Notes: generated by a model not told the origin, from the sequence alone. 64,000 nt of DNA from Sphingomonas zeae (GCF_014197135.1 NZ_JACIFA010000003.1:186001-250000), one strand, 5' to 3'; shown: positions 47,135-57,155, counted from the first letter of the stretch. A program made the numbers and translations.

Positions 47135-47743
47135 TCACGGTTCGGCGATCAGGCCGGCCGCAATCAGGGTGGATCGTGCAAGGGCAATCGACAAGCGCGC
47201 GCGGCGTTCCATCGCTCCCTGATCGAGCATATCCACTGCGCGGATGACAGAAAGGTGACTACGCTCGATCCTCAGCGTCAGCCACTCGATCAGATCGGGC
47301 CGAGCATCCAGGCCACGGCGCTCGAACAGATGCTCGAACAACCCGGCAACCAGTTCATCATCCGGCGGGCCGATCTCGGCCAAGCTGCTGTTGGCCAGGC
47401 GCGAACGGAGGTCGGGCAGCTTGACCTGCCAGCGCGGCGGTGGCGAGTCGGCGACGATCAGCAGAGGGCGCCGCTCCGCCTGGGCGATATTCCATGCATG
47501 GAAGATCTGAACTTCGGGCACACGCTCGGCGTCGTCGATGATTGTGCCCCCGCTCTTGGCCGCAAAGATGCGCGCCAGCAGCGACCGTCCCGACTTGCGC
47601 GGACCGGTCAGGATCGCAGCCATGGTCGGCCACGCCTGCCATTGCTCCAGCATCCGCGCTGCCATCCGATTGGACTCGGTCAACAGGAACGCATCGGATC
47701 GGGGGTCCGCCGGCCATTGCAGCGGCAGCGCCATCTGGTTCAT
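47135..47743 (-). CDS. hdaA: DnaA regulatory inactivator, Hda/HdaA
   Basis: 202 residues. N-terminal clamp-binding motif QMALPL (residues 3-8), then an AAA+ domain related to DnaA. The Walker A is degenerate (LTGPRKSGRSLLARIF, with R in place of the Lys-Ser/Thr), followed by FHAWN and the DnaA-like RRPLLIVADSPP. Stimulates DnaA-ATP hydrolysis with the sliding clamp in alphaproteobacteria and E. coli. Overlaps the DUF2066-like gene by 4 bases. Confidence 0.9.
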   Translation of the reverse strand: MNQMALPLQWPADPRSDAFLLTESNRMAARMLEQWQAWPTMAAILTGPRKSGRSLLARIFAAKSGGTIIDDAERVPEVQIFHAWNIAQAERRPLLIVADSPPPRWQVKLPDLRSRLANSSLAEIGPPDDELVAGLFEHLFERRGLDARPDLIEWLTLRIERSHLSVIRAVDMLDQGAMERRARLSIALARSTLIAAGLIAEP

Positions 47744-48999
47744 CCGGTAACTACGCCGTCCGATGGAGGCACCGGCGCGGGCACTTGCGGTGCGCGCCGG
47801 ATGCGAAGGGTGGTGCCCGAACCGGACACCTGAAGGCCGCGCTGCTCCAGCGCGCGGCGAAGCTGATCGGGATCGCCGTCATAGGTGACGGCCATGATCG
47901 ACACGCCGCCCAGCGCCAGGCTGGTCGTGCCGGCTCGAATCACTCCGGGGATACCCCGCACCAGGCTTTCGGCATTGGCGACGGCACTGGCGGTCGGCGC
48001 GTCATATTGCAGCGTGACGGTGATCCCCGCGCCCGACGACGCGATGGCCGCATCCAGTCCGGCAATCGGCTCCTCGCCCGGTGCGGTATCGTCGATGATC
48101 GTGGCCTGCGGCTTGGGCGGCGGGCTGAGTGAGACGTCGGGTTGCAGCGTACCGCTCGCCAGCGCCTTTTGGTAAAGCCCGTCCAGCCGCATAACCCCCG
48201 TGTCGAGCAGTTGCGGCAAACCATCGGTGCTGCCGACCCGCAAGGTGACCGTGCCCAACAGCGTGTTGTCGGGTCCATGCCGAGCCTCGAACACGCCGAT
48301 CACCGGCCCGCCCGGCCATTGGCGATAGAGATGCACCACCGGGATCAGGATGTCGGACGCGCCATATTGATCGAGAATCGCCCGCCACCAGCCACGCGAC
48401 CGCCGCCCGATCTGCCCGGCATCGAGCAACAGGGGCTCCGCTCCCGTTCCCGCCGGGCGGATATAGTCGATGGTGGTGTTGCCAGTCCGGAACCGCGCCC
48501 AAGCCTGTTGCCAAGGCGTCCGCGCCTCGAACATCTGGGATACGCCGCCCGAAATCTGAAGCGGCATGACCAGCATCGGCGGCGAGCGATCGGCATAGGC
48601 CGACACGCCCAACACCGATGCCGCGCGAACCCGGTCGAACAATATGCCGAGCTTGGCGACATAGCGGGTTGGACCGATCTGTTCGTTTTCCACCACGATG
48701 CCGCTGACCAGCGAATCGAGCAGCCCATCCGATGCAGCCGTGCCGCCGCGTCCCAGCCGTTGAGCCAATATCGCCCAGCCCTTGCGCTGCGCGATCCGCC
48801 AGCCGCCGAGCCGCGCGGCTTCCGCCGTCTTGCCTGACACGTCGACCGCGACGCCCGTCACTTCGTAGGAGCCGCCATTGTCGACCGGCGCGACGCCGCG
48901 CGCCTGCCCTTCGATCTGGGCAAACACCGCACCGCCTCCCATGCCTAACCCGGCAAGGGCAGCCAGACCGGCCATGATGGGGGGCAATCGCAAACGCAT
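47740..48999 (-). CDS. secreted protein, DUF2066-like with C-terminal HMA-type fold
   Basis: 419 residues with an N-terminal signal (MRLRLPPIMAGLAALAGLGM...). The first part, VTGVAVDVSGKTAEAARLGGWRIAQRKGWAILAQRL, is like DUF2066 proteins; the C-terminal 75 or so residues (ITVTLQYDAPTA...LRIRRAP) look like a ferredoxin/heavy-metal-associated fold without metal cysteines. In Pseudomonas a DUF2066 gene likewise sits between purM and hda, so the position is conserved across classes. Function unknown. ATG 48999 chosen; 59 bases from divergent purM. Confidence 0.7.
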   Translation of the reverse strand: MRLRLPPIMAGLAALAGLGMGGGAVFAQIEGQARGVAPVDNGGSYEVTGVAVDVSGKTAEAARLGGWRIAQRKGWAILAQRLGRGGTAASDGLLDSLVSGIVVENEQIGPTRYVAKLGILFDRVRAASVLGVSAYADRSPPMLVMPLQISGGVSQMFEARTPWQQAWARFRTGNTTIDYIRPAGTGAEPLLLDAGQIGRRSRGWWRAILDQYGASDILIPVVHLYRQWPGGPVIGVFEARHGPDNTLLGTVTLRVGSTDGLPQLLDTGVMRLDGLYQKALASGTLQPDVSLSPPPKPQATIIDDTAPGEEPIAGLDAAIASSGAGITVTLQYDAPTASAVANAESLVRGIPGVIRAGTTSLALGGVSIMAVTYDGDPDQLRRALEQRGLQVSGSGTTLRIRRAPQVPAPVPPSDGVVTG

Positions 49000-49058
49000 C
49001 GCGGCCTTTTGGCGAAGCAGGCGTGGAAATCCAAGCGCGATATAGCTAACGGGCAAAC

Positions 49059-50192
49059 ATGACCGACAACAGCACGCCGTCCACCAGCCCTTCGCCCGCC
49101 GAAAAGGGTGCGTCCTACACCTATGCAGATGCTGGCGTTTCGATCGCCGCGGGTAATGCGCTGGTCCGTGCGATCGGCCCGCTCGCCAAGGCGACGCGGC
49201 GGCCGGGCGCGGATGCGGACCTGGGCGGCTTTGGCGGCTTCTTCGACTTGAAGGCTGCCGGTTTCACCGATCCCCTGCTGGTCGCGGCCAATGACGGGGT
49301 CGGCACCAAGCTGAAGCTCGCGATCGAGCATGACCGCCATGACGGCGTCGGCATCGACCTGGTCGCGATGTGCGCCAACGACCTGATTGTGCAGGGTGCC
49401 GAGCCGCTGTTTTTCCTCGATTATTACGCAACCGCCAAGCTGGAAGGCGATGTGCCGGAGCGTGTCATCGCCTCGATCGCCGAAGGCTGTCGCATCGCGG
49501 GATGCGCCCTGATCGGCGGCGAAACGGCCGAGATGCCGGGCATGTATGCGCCAGGCGATTACGATCTGGCGGGCTTCTGCGTCGGCGCGGTCGAGCGCGA
49601 TCAGGTGCTGACCGGCGCGACCATCGGCGATGGCGACGTGATCCTGGGCCTCGCCTCGTCGGGCGTGCATTCCAACGGTTTCTCGCTGGTTCGTCGTCTG
49701 GCGACGGACAAGGGCTGGAAGCTCGACCGTCCGGCGCTGTTCGATCAGGACATATTGCTGATCGAAGCGCTGATGGCCCCGACTCGGATCTATGTCCGCT
49801 CGCTGCTTCCCTCGATCAAGGCGGGCGCGATCAAGGGACTCGCGCATATCACCGGCGGCGGCCTGCTCGAAAACATTCCGCGCGTGCTGCCCAAGGGCGC
49901 GCACGCGGTGGTCGATGCGGACGGCTGGGAACAGCCGCGCCTGATGGCGTTCCTGCAGGCGCAGGGCGGCATCGAGCCCGAGGAAATGGCGCGCACCTTC
50001 AACTGCGGGGTCGGCATGGCAGTGATCGTCGCCGCCGACCAGGCGGACACGCTGGCCGAAGCGCTGCGAGCAGAAGGCGAGACGGTCGTCACGCTCGGCC
50101 ACGTCGAAGCGGGCGAGCGCGGCTGCACCGTCAAGGGGTCGGCAGGCACCTGGAGCGCCAAGGCCGACTGGACCGCGACCCATGTCGGCTGA
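49059..50192 (+). CDS. purM: phosphoribosylformylglycinamidine cyclo-ligase (AIR synthetase)
   Basis: Step 5 of purine synthesis, closing the imidazole ring with ATP. 377 residues: [37 protein letters not shown] and HSNGFSLVR are all present. ATG at 49059; the last 11 bases overlap purN. Confidence 0.96.
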   Translation: MTDNSTPSTSPSPAEKGASYTYADAGVSIAAGNALVRAIGPLAKATRRPGADADLGGFGGFFDLKAAGFTDPLLVAANDGVGTKLKLAIEHDRHDGVGIDLVAMCANDLIVQGAEPLFFLDYYATAKLEGDVPERVIASIAEGCRIAGCALIGGETAEMPGMYAPGDYDLAGFCVGAVERDQVLTGATIGDGDVILGLASSGVHSNGFSLVRRLATDKGWKLDRPALFDQDILLIEALMAPTRIYVRSLLPSIKAGAIKGLAHITGGGLLENIPRVLPKGAHAVVDADGWEQPRLMAFLQAQGGIEPEEMARTFNCGVGMAVIVAADQADTLAEALRAEGETVVTLGHVEAGERGCTVKGSAGTWSAKADWTATHVG

Positions 50193-50760
50193 CCAGCCGG
50201 TCAAGGTCGGCATCCTGATTTCCGGCCGGGGCTCCAACATGCAGTCGCTGGTTGCCGCCGCGAAGGTGCCGGACGCTGCCTATACCGTCGCGCTGGTCGC
50301 GTCCGACAAGCCCGACGCAGCCGGGCTGGCCTGGGCGAAAGAACAGGGGATCGCCACCTTCGCGCTGTCACCCAGGGGGATCGGCAAGCCAGCCTATGAG
50401 GCCGCCATCGACCAGGCCCTGCGCGACGAGGGCGTTCAGGTGATCGCGCTGGCGGGCTATATGCGACTGCTGTCCGGCGATTTCGTGTCGCGCTGGCGCG
50501 GGCGGATCCTCAACATCCATCCCTCGCTACTGCCGCTCTACAAGGGGCTCGACACGCATGAGCGCGCCATCGCAGCGGGCGATGCCAAGGCAGGCTGCTC
50601 GGTTCATGTCGTGACCGAGGAACTGGATGACGGCGAAGTGCTGGGTCAGGTCGAGGTGCCGATCCTGCCCGGCGACGATGCGGCGGCACTTGCGGCCCGT
50701 GTGCTCGTTGAAGAGCATCGATTGTACCCGCAAATACTCACGGAGTTCGTACGTCGATGA
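50182..50760 (+). CDS. purN: phosphoribosylglycinamide formyltransferase
   Basis: Transfers formyl from 10-formyl-THF to GAR (step 3). 192 residues: [13 protein letters not shown], then [17 protein letters not shown], the catalytic N-x-H in [20 protein letters not shown], and DDGEVLGQ. Overlaps purM by 11 bases; followed by a 4-base overlap with the YjbR-like gene. Confidence 0.95.
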   Translation: MSADQPVKVGILISGRGSNMQSLVAAAKVPDAAYTVALVASDKPDAAGLAWAKEQGIATFALSPRGIGKPAYEAAIDQALRDEGVQVIALAGYMRLLSGDFVSRWRGRILNIHPSLLPLYKGLDTHERAIAAGDAKAGCSVHVVTEELDDGEVLGQVEVPILPGDDAAALAARVLVEEHRLYPQILTEFVRR

Positions 50761-51044
50761 CCGATTTCCTGTCCAGCATCCGCGACATCGCCATGCAACT
50801 GCCCGGCACGGCCGAGGAAGCTGGCGATGGCGACACCCGCTTCCTGGTCGAAGGGAAACCCTTCCTCCGGGTAAGCGGTACGTCGTCGGCCATCCATCTG
50901 CGCGCCGCCGATAAGGACCGGGAACCGCAATGGAACGCGCTGACGCTGACCGCCGACAGCGACTGGACGCTGATCGAGGACCAGATTGCGCGGAGCTGGG
51001 AACTGGTAGCGCCGACCGAGCTGCTGGAAGCGGGCGGGCGATGA
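50757..51044 (+). CDS. MmcQ/YjbR-like small protein
   Basis: 95 residues with the YjbR-like start LPGTAEEAGDGDTRFLVEGKPFLRVS. The family folds like a DNA-binding domain, but function is unknown. Its ends overlap purN and the next gene by 4 bases each, so it is translated with them. Confidence 0.6.
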   Translation: MTDFLSSIRDIAMQLPGTAEEAGDGDTRFLVEGKPFLRVSGTSSAIHLRAADKDREPQWNALTLTADSDWTLIEDQIARSWELVAPTELLEAGGR

Positions 51045-51640
51045 GCGGGGCGGCGGGCGAAGAGGCCGCCGAGCGCGCCAAATCGCGGCGGCGCCTGCTG
51101 ACGCTGGCAGAATTCGTGGCGGTCGCAGGATTGATGGTGGCGGCGCTGACCCTGTACCTCAACTGGTCGCAACGGCGTAGCGACGCCGAGGACAAAGCCG
51201 CTTCGGCCAGCGCTCAGCGGCAGGAGCGCGCCCGGCTAAATCTGACCGCGACGGTCGAAGGCGACGGCCGCCGTCTGCTTCTCCGCGACGCGAACCATGA
51301 TCTTCAGGATGTCGCGATCGATTTCCCCAAGGCCTCGGGCATCGGACGTCAGATCCCGGTGGGCGACCCTGCCATAGAGGCAGAGCCGATCGCCGGGCCG
51401 ATCCTGGCCTTGACGGACGGAAAGACCGACACCCGCGAAGGGCGACTGCCCGCGCTCATCACGGTCCGTTACTGGGACGGCGATACCGCGCGGACCGTGA
51501 CCGGACTTTATGACATCATCTGGGGCACGCATGGTCGCCTGTTTCGTGGACGAGCGCTGCGGCTGGAGGGACTGCGGCTACGCGATCGAAACGGCACGAC
51601 CGCAAAGCTCGACGCCGCTTGGACGGCCCGTCGCGGCTAA
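51041..51640 (+). CDS. single-span membrane protein of unknown function
   Basis: 199 residues. A charged N-terminus (AAERAKSRRRLL) is followed by one helix (about residues 22-42) and a charged coiled segment (QRRSDAEDKAASASAQRQERARLN), then a beta-rich periplasmic-like domain. I recognise no family. Starts at ATG overlapping the YjbR-like stop, and ends 4 bases into the convergent GNAT gene. Confidence 0.6.
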   Translation: MSGAAGEEAAERAKSRRRLLTLAEFVAVAGLMVAALTLYLNWSQRRSDAEDKAASASAQRQERARLNLTATVEGDGRRLLLRDANHDLQDVAIDFPKASGIGRQIPVGDPAIEAEPIAGPILALTDGKTDTREGRLPALITVRYWDGDTARTVTGLYDIIWGTHGRLFRGRALRLEGLRLRDRNGTTAKLDAAWTARRG

Positions 51641-52155
51641 AGGTTTCTGGCATAGACGACATCGTCAAAGACGGTGTCGCCGACCTGGAATTGCCGGGTT
51701 CCCACAAGGGCGAAGCCTTCGCGCTCGTAAAAGGCGCGGGCACGTTCGTTGATGCCGAGCACGCCCAGCAACATCCGGCGGCGGCGCCTCGCACGTGCGT
51801 CATCGATCGCCATCGTCATCAGCCTGTGGCCCAGGCCGGTGCCGTTGGTCAAGGACAGGGTGTAGATGCGGCGAAGCTCGATATCCCGCGCATCCGTCTC
51901 AACCGGCAGATCGGGAGAGGTGAGCAGCGTATAGCCGACCGGCGCCGCACCGTCGGGATGCTCCGCCAATGTTGCCACGCAAGCCGGATCGGCAATCCAG
52001 GCATCGAACTTGGCGGGCGAGCTGTTCAGGGTGCAGTGACGCACCATGTCGGGACCGGCGATGGTCCCGGCAAAAGTCTCTAGGAACGTGGCGGCCGCGA
52101 CGAGCGACAGCGCGGGCGCATCGCCCGGCCCGGCCCGTCGCAGCCGCCATTCCAT
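51637..52155 (-). CDS. GNAT-family N-acetyltransferase
   Basis: 172 residues. The acetyl-CoA loop region is LTNGTGLGHRLMTMAI, with preceding LRRIYTLSL and following NERARAFYEREGFALVGTRQFQVGD, the GNAT signatures. The substrate is unknown. Its ATG at 52155 shares one base with the ndk stop. Confidence 0.82.
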   Translation of the reverse strand: MEWRLRRAGPGDAPALSLVAAATFLETFAGTIAGPDMVRHCTLNSSPAKFDAWIADPACVATLAEHPDGAAPVGYTLLTSPDLPVETDARDIELRRIYTLSLTNGTGLGHRLMTMAIDDARARRRRRMLLGVLGINERARAFYEREGFALVGTRQFQVGDTVFDDVVYARNL

Positions 52156-52577
52156 CAGCCGACGATTTCTTCGGGCTTGAAGAAGTACGCAATCTCGATC
52201 GCAGCATTCTCGTCCGAATCCGAACCGTGAACGGTGTTGGCTTCGATCGACTCGGCCAGTTCCTTGCGGATCGTGCCCGGCTCGGCGTTCGCCGGGTTGG
52301 TCGCGCCCATAATGTCACGGTTGCGCTGCATGGCGTTCTCGCCCTCGAGAACCTGCACGACGACCGGACCCGAGATCATGAATTCGACCAGATCGTTGAA
52401 GAAGGGGCGCTCCTTATGCACCGCATAGAAGCCCTCGGCCTGCTCGCGAGTCATCTGGATGCGCTTCGAGGCGACGACGCGCAGGCCGGCCTCCTCCAGC
52501 ATCTTGGTGACGGCGCCGGTCAGGTTGCGGCGGGTCGCGTCGGGCTTGATGATCGAAAAGGTACGATTCGCGGCCAT
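52155..52577 (-). CDS. ndk: nucleoside diphosphate kinase
   Basis: Equilibrates NTP pools by phosphotransfer through His117 in [12 protein letters not shown]. 140 residues: [14 protein letters not shown] and [15 protein letters not shown] are typical. ATG 52577 fits the family N-terminus, but the best Shine-Dalgarno (AGGAG) sits 4 bases before an in-frame GTG at 52586, which would add MVTI; the true start may be that one. Confidence 0.95.
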   Translation of the reverse strand: MAANRTFSIIKPDATRRNLTGAVTKMLEEAGLRVVASKRIQMTREQAEGFYAVHKERPFFNDLVEFMISGPVVVQVLEGENAMQRNRDIMGATNPANAEPGTIRKELAESIEANTVHGSDSDENAAIEIAYFFKPEEIVG

Positions 52578-52672
52578 GATGGTCACGCAGCTCCTGATAA
52601 ATGTGTTGGCTGGAAGTGGCGCCGCCCTAGTCGGGGCGCGGATGCAATGCAATGTCTTATAAGGGCGGACCT

Positions 52673-52800
52673 GATCCTCCTCGGTACGGGGAGGTGGCAA
52701 GGCGAAGCCCTGATCGCGGGGGGGCTTCCGTAAAGGCCGTACCTTGAGGCACGCCCCCTCCACCAGCTTCGCTGGTCCCCTCCCCGTGCCGGGGAGGATC
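52673..52800. repeat. MITE/REP-like palindromic element
   Basis: 128 bases bounded by imperfect inverted ends GATCCTCCTCGGTACGGGGAGG and the complement of CCTCCCCGTGCCGGGGAGGATC (2 mismatches in the first 22). It includes an internal perfect hairpin ACCAGC-TTC-GCTGGT at 52762-52776. It lies between ndk and holC, ending 3 bases past the holC stop. I recall similar elements from sphingomonad genomes; a copy search would confirm it is a dispersed family. Confidence 0.75.
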
Positions 52801-52803
52801 AAG

Positions 52804-53244
52804 TCAGGCCGCCTGTTCCCAGCGACCCTGGTCATTCTGCTTCCAGTAACGCCGCTCGACGCCTTCCCGATCGGCCAGCGCCTTCCACGCGGCACGCGCT
52901 TCGCCGATGCGGTCGCCGTCGAAGAAGTGGAACGCTCGGTCGAAGGTCAGAACCTCGTCGCGCCAGACGCCGTCCGCCAGTGCGACATGCCGCGCGCCAT
53001 TGGTCGGCTGCACCTCGCCTGCGATCAGGATGGGTTGTGCGGCATCGTCACTCTCCCCCGCCTGGGCATGAGGAAGAAAGCCGTCCGCCGGTATCATCCA
53101 TAGCTGCCGGTCGAGCGCGGCGCGCTGGTCCGCGTTACCGCTGACGATCAGCAACCGGCCGCCGCCCGTCACCACCCGATCGGCGATGACGGGCAGCAGC
53201 CGGTCGAGCGGCGCGATCGTCAGATGATAGAAATCGACCTGCAT
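52804..53244 (-). CDS. holC: DNA polymerase III subunit chi
   Basis: Clamp-loader accessory that links polymerase to SSB. 146 residues: the N-terminal [37 protein letters not shown] and a C-terminal [15 protein letters not shown] are characteristic. It is next to pepA, as in many proteobacteria (pepA-holC). The MITE ends just after its stop. Confidence 0.92.
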   Translation of the reverse strand: MQVDFYHLTIAPLDRLLPVIADRVVTGGGRLLIVSGNADQRAALDRQLWMIPADGFLPHAQAGESDDAAQPILIAGEVQPTNGARHVALADGVWRDEVLTFDRAFHFFDGDRIGEARAAWKALADREGVERRYWKQNDQGRWEQAA

Positions 53245-53262
53245 CGCGCCGCCTCGTTTTGC

Positions 53263-54729
53263 TTACGCCTCGAACCGATCCGCGACGAACCGGTCGAGCA
53301 GGCGCACACCATAGCCGGTCGCGCCCTTGCCATGGTTGACGCCCGGCTTGTCCGACCAGACCATGCCCGCAATGTCGAGATGCGCCCAAGCGACGCCCTC
53401 GTTGATGTAGCGCTTCAGGAACTGCGCCGCCGTGATCGAACCGCCGCCACGCGGGCCGACATTCTTCATATCGGCGATCTGGCTCTCGATCAGCTTGTCA
53501 TACGCCTCGGACAGCGGGAAGCGCCACAGCTTCTCGCCCGTCTCCGTGCCTGCCGCCAACAGCGATTCGGCCAGCCCGTCGTCATTGGCGAACAAACCGC
53601 CATGCTCATGGCCCAGGCTTATGATCATCGCACCCGTCAACGTCGCGAGATCGACGATGGTCGAGGGCGAATGCGTCTTCTGGACCCAGGTCAGCGCATC
53701 GCACAGGACCAGGCGGCCTTCGGCGTCGGTGTTGATGACCTCGATCGTCTGACCCGACATGGATGTAACGACATCACCCGGGCGTTGCGCATTGCCGTCC
53801 GGCATGTTTTCGACCAGGCCCATGACGCCGACGACGTTGGCCTTGGCCTTGCGCGCCGCGATCGCCTTCATCGCGCCCGCGACCGCGCCGGCGCCGCCCA
53901 TGTCCCACTTCATGTCTTCCATGCCGGCGGCGGGCTTGATCGAGATGCCGCCGGTGTCGAAGGTCACGCCCTTGCCGACCAGCGCCAGCGTCTCCGCATC
54001 CGGAGCACCACCGTTCCACTTCAGGACCAGCAACCGCGCTTCGCGCACCGAACCCTGGCTGACACCAAGCAACGCGCCCATGCCCAGGTCGCGCATCTGC
54101 GCTTCGTCCAGCACGGTGACTTCAAGGCCCAGGCCCTCGACGTCCTTCAGGACGCGCTCGACGAAAGTTTCCGGATAGAGCTTGTTCGGCGGCTCGGACA
54201 CGAGCGTGCGGGTCAGTTCCAGCCCGCCATTGACGGCATGAACGCGCGCATAGGCGGCTTCCGCATCCGCCCCGGCATCGACGATCGCGAGCTTGGTCAG
54301 CGTCGGCTTGGACGTTTCGGGCAATTTCGTCCGATAAACGTCATGGCGCCAGCCGCGCTGGACGGCCGCGCCTGCGAAGCCCGCGACCGCCTCGGCGGAA
54401 GGCTTGTTGCCCATCCCGGTCAGAATGACCGCGGCCGAGGTCGCACTGGTCAGCAGCTTGGCGGTCAGCGCGCCGCCCGCCTTGCGCCAGTCGGCATCCG
54501 TGCCCTCACCTACGCCCAGGAGAATGACCCGCCGCACTTCATCATCGAAGGGCACGAACGCCTCGACCAGCGATCCCGCTTCACCCTTGAAGCGGGCCGC
54601 GTCGGCCGCAGCCTTGGCGACCGCCACCATGCCGTCGCCGCCGACAACTCCGGTAACTGCGCCGTCCTTGGGAATCGGGACGACGAGCACATCGTTCGCA
54701 TCGGCGGCGGAGGTAAAGACGATCTGCAT
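53263..54729 (-). CDS. pepA: leucyl aminopeptidase
   Basis: M17 hexameric aminopeptidase; in E. coli also a DNA-binding regulator. 488 residues: metal ligands in GKGVTFDTGGISIKP, D in MKWDMGGAGAVAGAMKA, and NTDAEGRLVLCDAL, then GRGGGSITAAQFLKR-like and HLDIAG. GAGGA sits upstream of the ATG. Followed by holC. Confidence 0.95.
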   Translation of the reverse strand: MQIVFTSAADANDVLVVPIPKDGAVTGVVGGDGMVAVAKAAADAARFKGEAGSLVEAFVPFDDEVRRVILLGVGEGTDADWRKAGGALTAKLLTSATSAAVILTGMGNKPSAEAVAGFAGAAVQRGWRHDVYRTKLPETSKPTLTKLAIVDAGADAEAAYARVHAVNGGLELTRTLVSEPPNKLYPETFVERVLKDVEGLGLEVTVLDEAQMRDLGMGALLGVSQGSVREARLLVLKWNGGAPDAETLALVGKGVTFDTGGISIKPAAGMEDMKWDMGGAGAVAGAMKAIAARKAKANVVGVMGLVENMPDGNAQRPGDVVTSMSGQTIEVINTDAEGRLVLCDALTWVQKTHSPSTIVDLATLTGAMIISLGHEHGGLFANDDGLAESLLAAGTETGEKLWRFPLSEAYDKLIESQIADMKNVGPRGGGSITAAQFLKRYINEGVAWAHLDIAGMVWSDKPGVNHGKGATGYGVRLLDRFVADRFEA

Positions 54730-54902
54730 GGGTATCCTCGGCTAAACTCGTAACAGTTGCTATCATCTAGGCTCTTGGACCGTCGTGGCAAGCACGCGAT
54801 TGCAGCGAGCCGCCGGTGATGCGATAGGCAGGCCTTTCAAGGCGTCGCCCTGCCGGGGGGAGGCTTCGTGATCGTGACGGCAAGGACGGACCAGATATCA
54901 TC

Positions 54903-57155
54903 GTGCGCAGAATGACGCTTCTGACTGGCAGCGCCCTGCCCTTCGCGCTTGGGATCGCGACCGTGATGGCCAGCCCGGCCCTTGCCGCGCAAGACCTGCA
55001 GGACCGCCCCGTCACCCCGCCGCCCAGCGAAGGGGCAGCCCCGACCGACCCCGATCAGGTTCGTTTCAGCGCCGAGCAGCTGGAATATGACATTGACGCC
55101 GATATCGTGACCGCGACCGGCGAGGTCCGCATGATCCGCGAGGGAGAGCGGCTGCGTGCGGACAAGGTCACCTGGAACCGGAAGACGGGCAAGGTCCTGG
55201 CCACGGGCAATATCGCGGTCACCAACCCGCAGGGCGATATCGCCTATGGCGACCAGATCGAGCTGACCGATTCGTTGAAGGACGGCGTCGTCGACAACAT
55301 GCTGGTCGTGCTGGAGCAGGGTGGCCGTCTGGCCGCCGAGCGCGGAACCCGCCAGCAGGACGGCACGGTCAATCTCGAACGCGCCGCCTACACGCCTTGC
55401 GCGGTCGAAACGTCCGAAGGCTGCCCCAAGGAGCCGTCCTGGAAGATCACTGCCGTCCGCGTCACCTATCGCCCGGACCGTGAGCGCGTCTATTTCAACG
55501 GGGCCAAGCTCAACCTGTTCGGCCTGCCCACCATTCCCCTGCCTCGCCTGTCCGCGCCGGTCGGCCCGGGCGGCGACAGCGGTTTCCTGACCCCCGATAT
55601 CCGGCTCGACCGGGTGAACGGGGTCGAGGTCGCCGTCCCCTATTATTGGCGTCTGGCCCCCAATAAGGGCCTGACCGTCACGCCGCACGTCTTTACCGCC
55701 GTGCTGCCGATGATGCAGGCGCAATATGAGGAGCTGAACACCCTCGGCGCATTCCGCATCACCGGCTATGCCACCGCCAGCCGCCGCAGCGACGATCTGA
55801 ACACGCTGAACCCGACCGACACGTCGCAGGCGTTTCGCGGCTATCTGGACGCCGTCGGCCGCTATCAGTTCTCGCCGGAATGGAGCCTGTCGGGCTCGAT
55901 GCGGATCACCACCGACCGCACGTTCCTGCGCCGCTACGATATTTCGCGCGACGACCGGCTTCGCACCACCGCCAGCCTGGAGCATATCGACGCCAACAGC
56001 TATTTCGCCCTCACCGGCTGGTATGTCGAAACCCTGCGCGTCAACGATCCGCAGGGTCAGCAGCCGATCGCCCTGCCCGAGCTCGACTATCGCCGCCGCT
56101 TCGACGACGGCCTGCTCGGCGGCAAGTTCGAGATGCAGCTCAATACGCTGGCGATCAGCCGCACGGCCGGACAGGATACCCAGCGCGCCTTCGCCAGCCT
56201 GCGCTGGGACCTGCGTCGCCTGACCAACTGGGGCCAGGAGGTGACCTTCACCGCCTATGGCCGCGCCGATGCCTATAACGCCAACAACATCGCCACGACG
56301 CCGTTGGTCTATCAGGGGCTGGCCGGGTTCCAGGGGCGCGGCATCGGGGCGCTGGCGGTCGACGTCAAATGGCCGTTCGTCGGCGAATTGTGGGGCGGCA
56401 GCCAGCGGTTCACCCCGCGTGTCCAGATCGTCGCGAGCCCCCAGATCCGCAATATCGAGATCCCCAACGAGGATGCTCGCGCGGTTGATCTGGAGGATTC
56501 CAACCTTTTCGCGCTGAACCGTTTCCCCGGTTACGACCGATTCGAGGATTCGACCCGCATCACCTATGGTGCCCAATGGGCGCTGACCCTGCCGGGCTTC
56601 ACGTTCGACACGATCGTCGGACAGAGCTTCAGGCTGAACGATCGGCCGACGATCCTTTATCCGGGTACCGGCTTGTCGGACCGCTGGTCGGATATCGTCG
56701 GGCGGACGGAGCTGCGCTTCCGCGACTTCGTCTCGCTGACCCATCGCTTCCGGCTGGACAAAGACAGCTTCGCGGTGCGCCGGAACGAGATCGATGCGAC
56801 CATCGGTTCGCGAACCACCTATGTTCAGGCGGGCTATCTCCGGCTTGACCGTAACATCTTCACATCGATCGAGGATTTGCAGGATCGCGAGGAGCTTCGC
56901 CTGGCGGGCCGGGTCCAATTCGCGCGCTTCTGGTCCGCCTTCGGCTCGACGGTGATCGACCTGACCGACCGGGCCGAGGACGCCTTGTCATTGTCGAACG
57001 GCTTTGATCCCATTCGACACCGGCTGGGCGTGCAATATGAGGACGACTGCCTGCGGCTCGGCTTCACCTGGCGGCGCGACTATGTGAACACGGGTGACGC
57101 GCGGGCCGGCAACAGCTTCCTGTTGACTCTGGCGTTCACCAATCTCGGTCGCTAA
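54903..57155 (+). CDS. lptD: LPS assembly outer-membrane protein LptD
   Basis: 750 residues. Signal peptide ending near ALAA-QD, an OstA/LptA-like domain at about 50-150 (LEYDIDADIVTATGEV, GERLRADKVTW), then a large beta-barrel. Disulphide candidates are the two cysteines in YTPCAVETSEGCPK and one in YEDDCLRLGF. Inserts LPS into the outer leaflet with LptE. GTG 54903 (or ATG 54912). First of the lptD-surA-pdxA-rsmA run. Confidence 0.94.
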   Translation: MRRMTLLTGSALPFALGIATVMASPALAAQDLQDRPVTPPPSEGAAPTDPDQVRFSAEQLEYDIDADIVTATGEVRMIREGERLRADKVTWNRKTGKVLATGNIAVTNPQGDIAYGDQIELTDSLKDGVVDNMLVVLEQGGRLAAERGTRQQDGTVNLERAAYTPCAVETSEGCPKEPSWKITAVRVTYRPDRERVYFNGAKLNLFGLPTIPLPRLSAPVGPGGDSGFLTPDIRLDRVNGVEVAVPYYWRLAPNKGLTVTPHVFTAVLPMMQAQYEELNTLGAFRITGYATASRRSDDLNTLNPTDTSQAFRGYLDAVGRYQFSPEWSLSGSMRITTDRTFLRRYDISRDDRLRTTASLEHIDANSYFALTGWYVETLRVNDPQGQQPIALPELDYRRRFDDGLLGGKFEMQLNTLAISRTAGQDTQRAFASLRWDLRRLTNWGQEVTFTAYGRADAYNANNIATTPLVYQGLAGFQGRGIGALAVDVKWPFVGELWGGSQRFTPRVQIVASPQIRNIEIPNEDARAVDLEDSNLFALNRFPGYDRFEDSTRITYGAQWALTLPGFTFDTIVGQSFRLNDRPTILYPGTGLSDRWSDIVGRTELRFRDFVSLTHRFRLDKDSFAVRRNEIDATIGSRTTYVQAGYLRLDRNIFTSIEDLQDREELRLAGRVQFARFWSAFGSTVIDLTDRAEDALSLSNGFDPIRHRLGVQYEDDCLRLGFTWRRDYVNTGDARAGNSFLLTLAFTNLGR

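Noticed and set aside
54837..56918. 693-codon minus-strand frame opposite lptD
   Set aside because: Antisense of a barrel with a complete LptD signature; no domain of its own.
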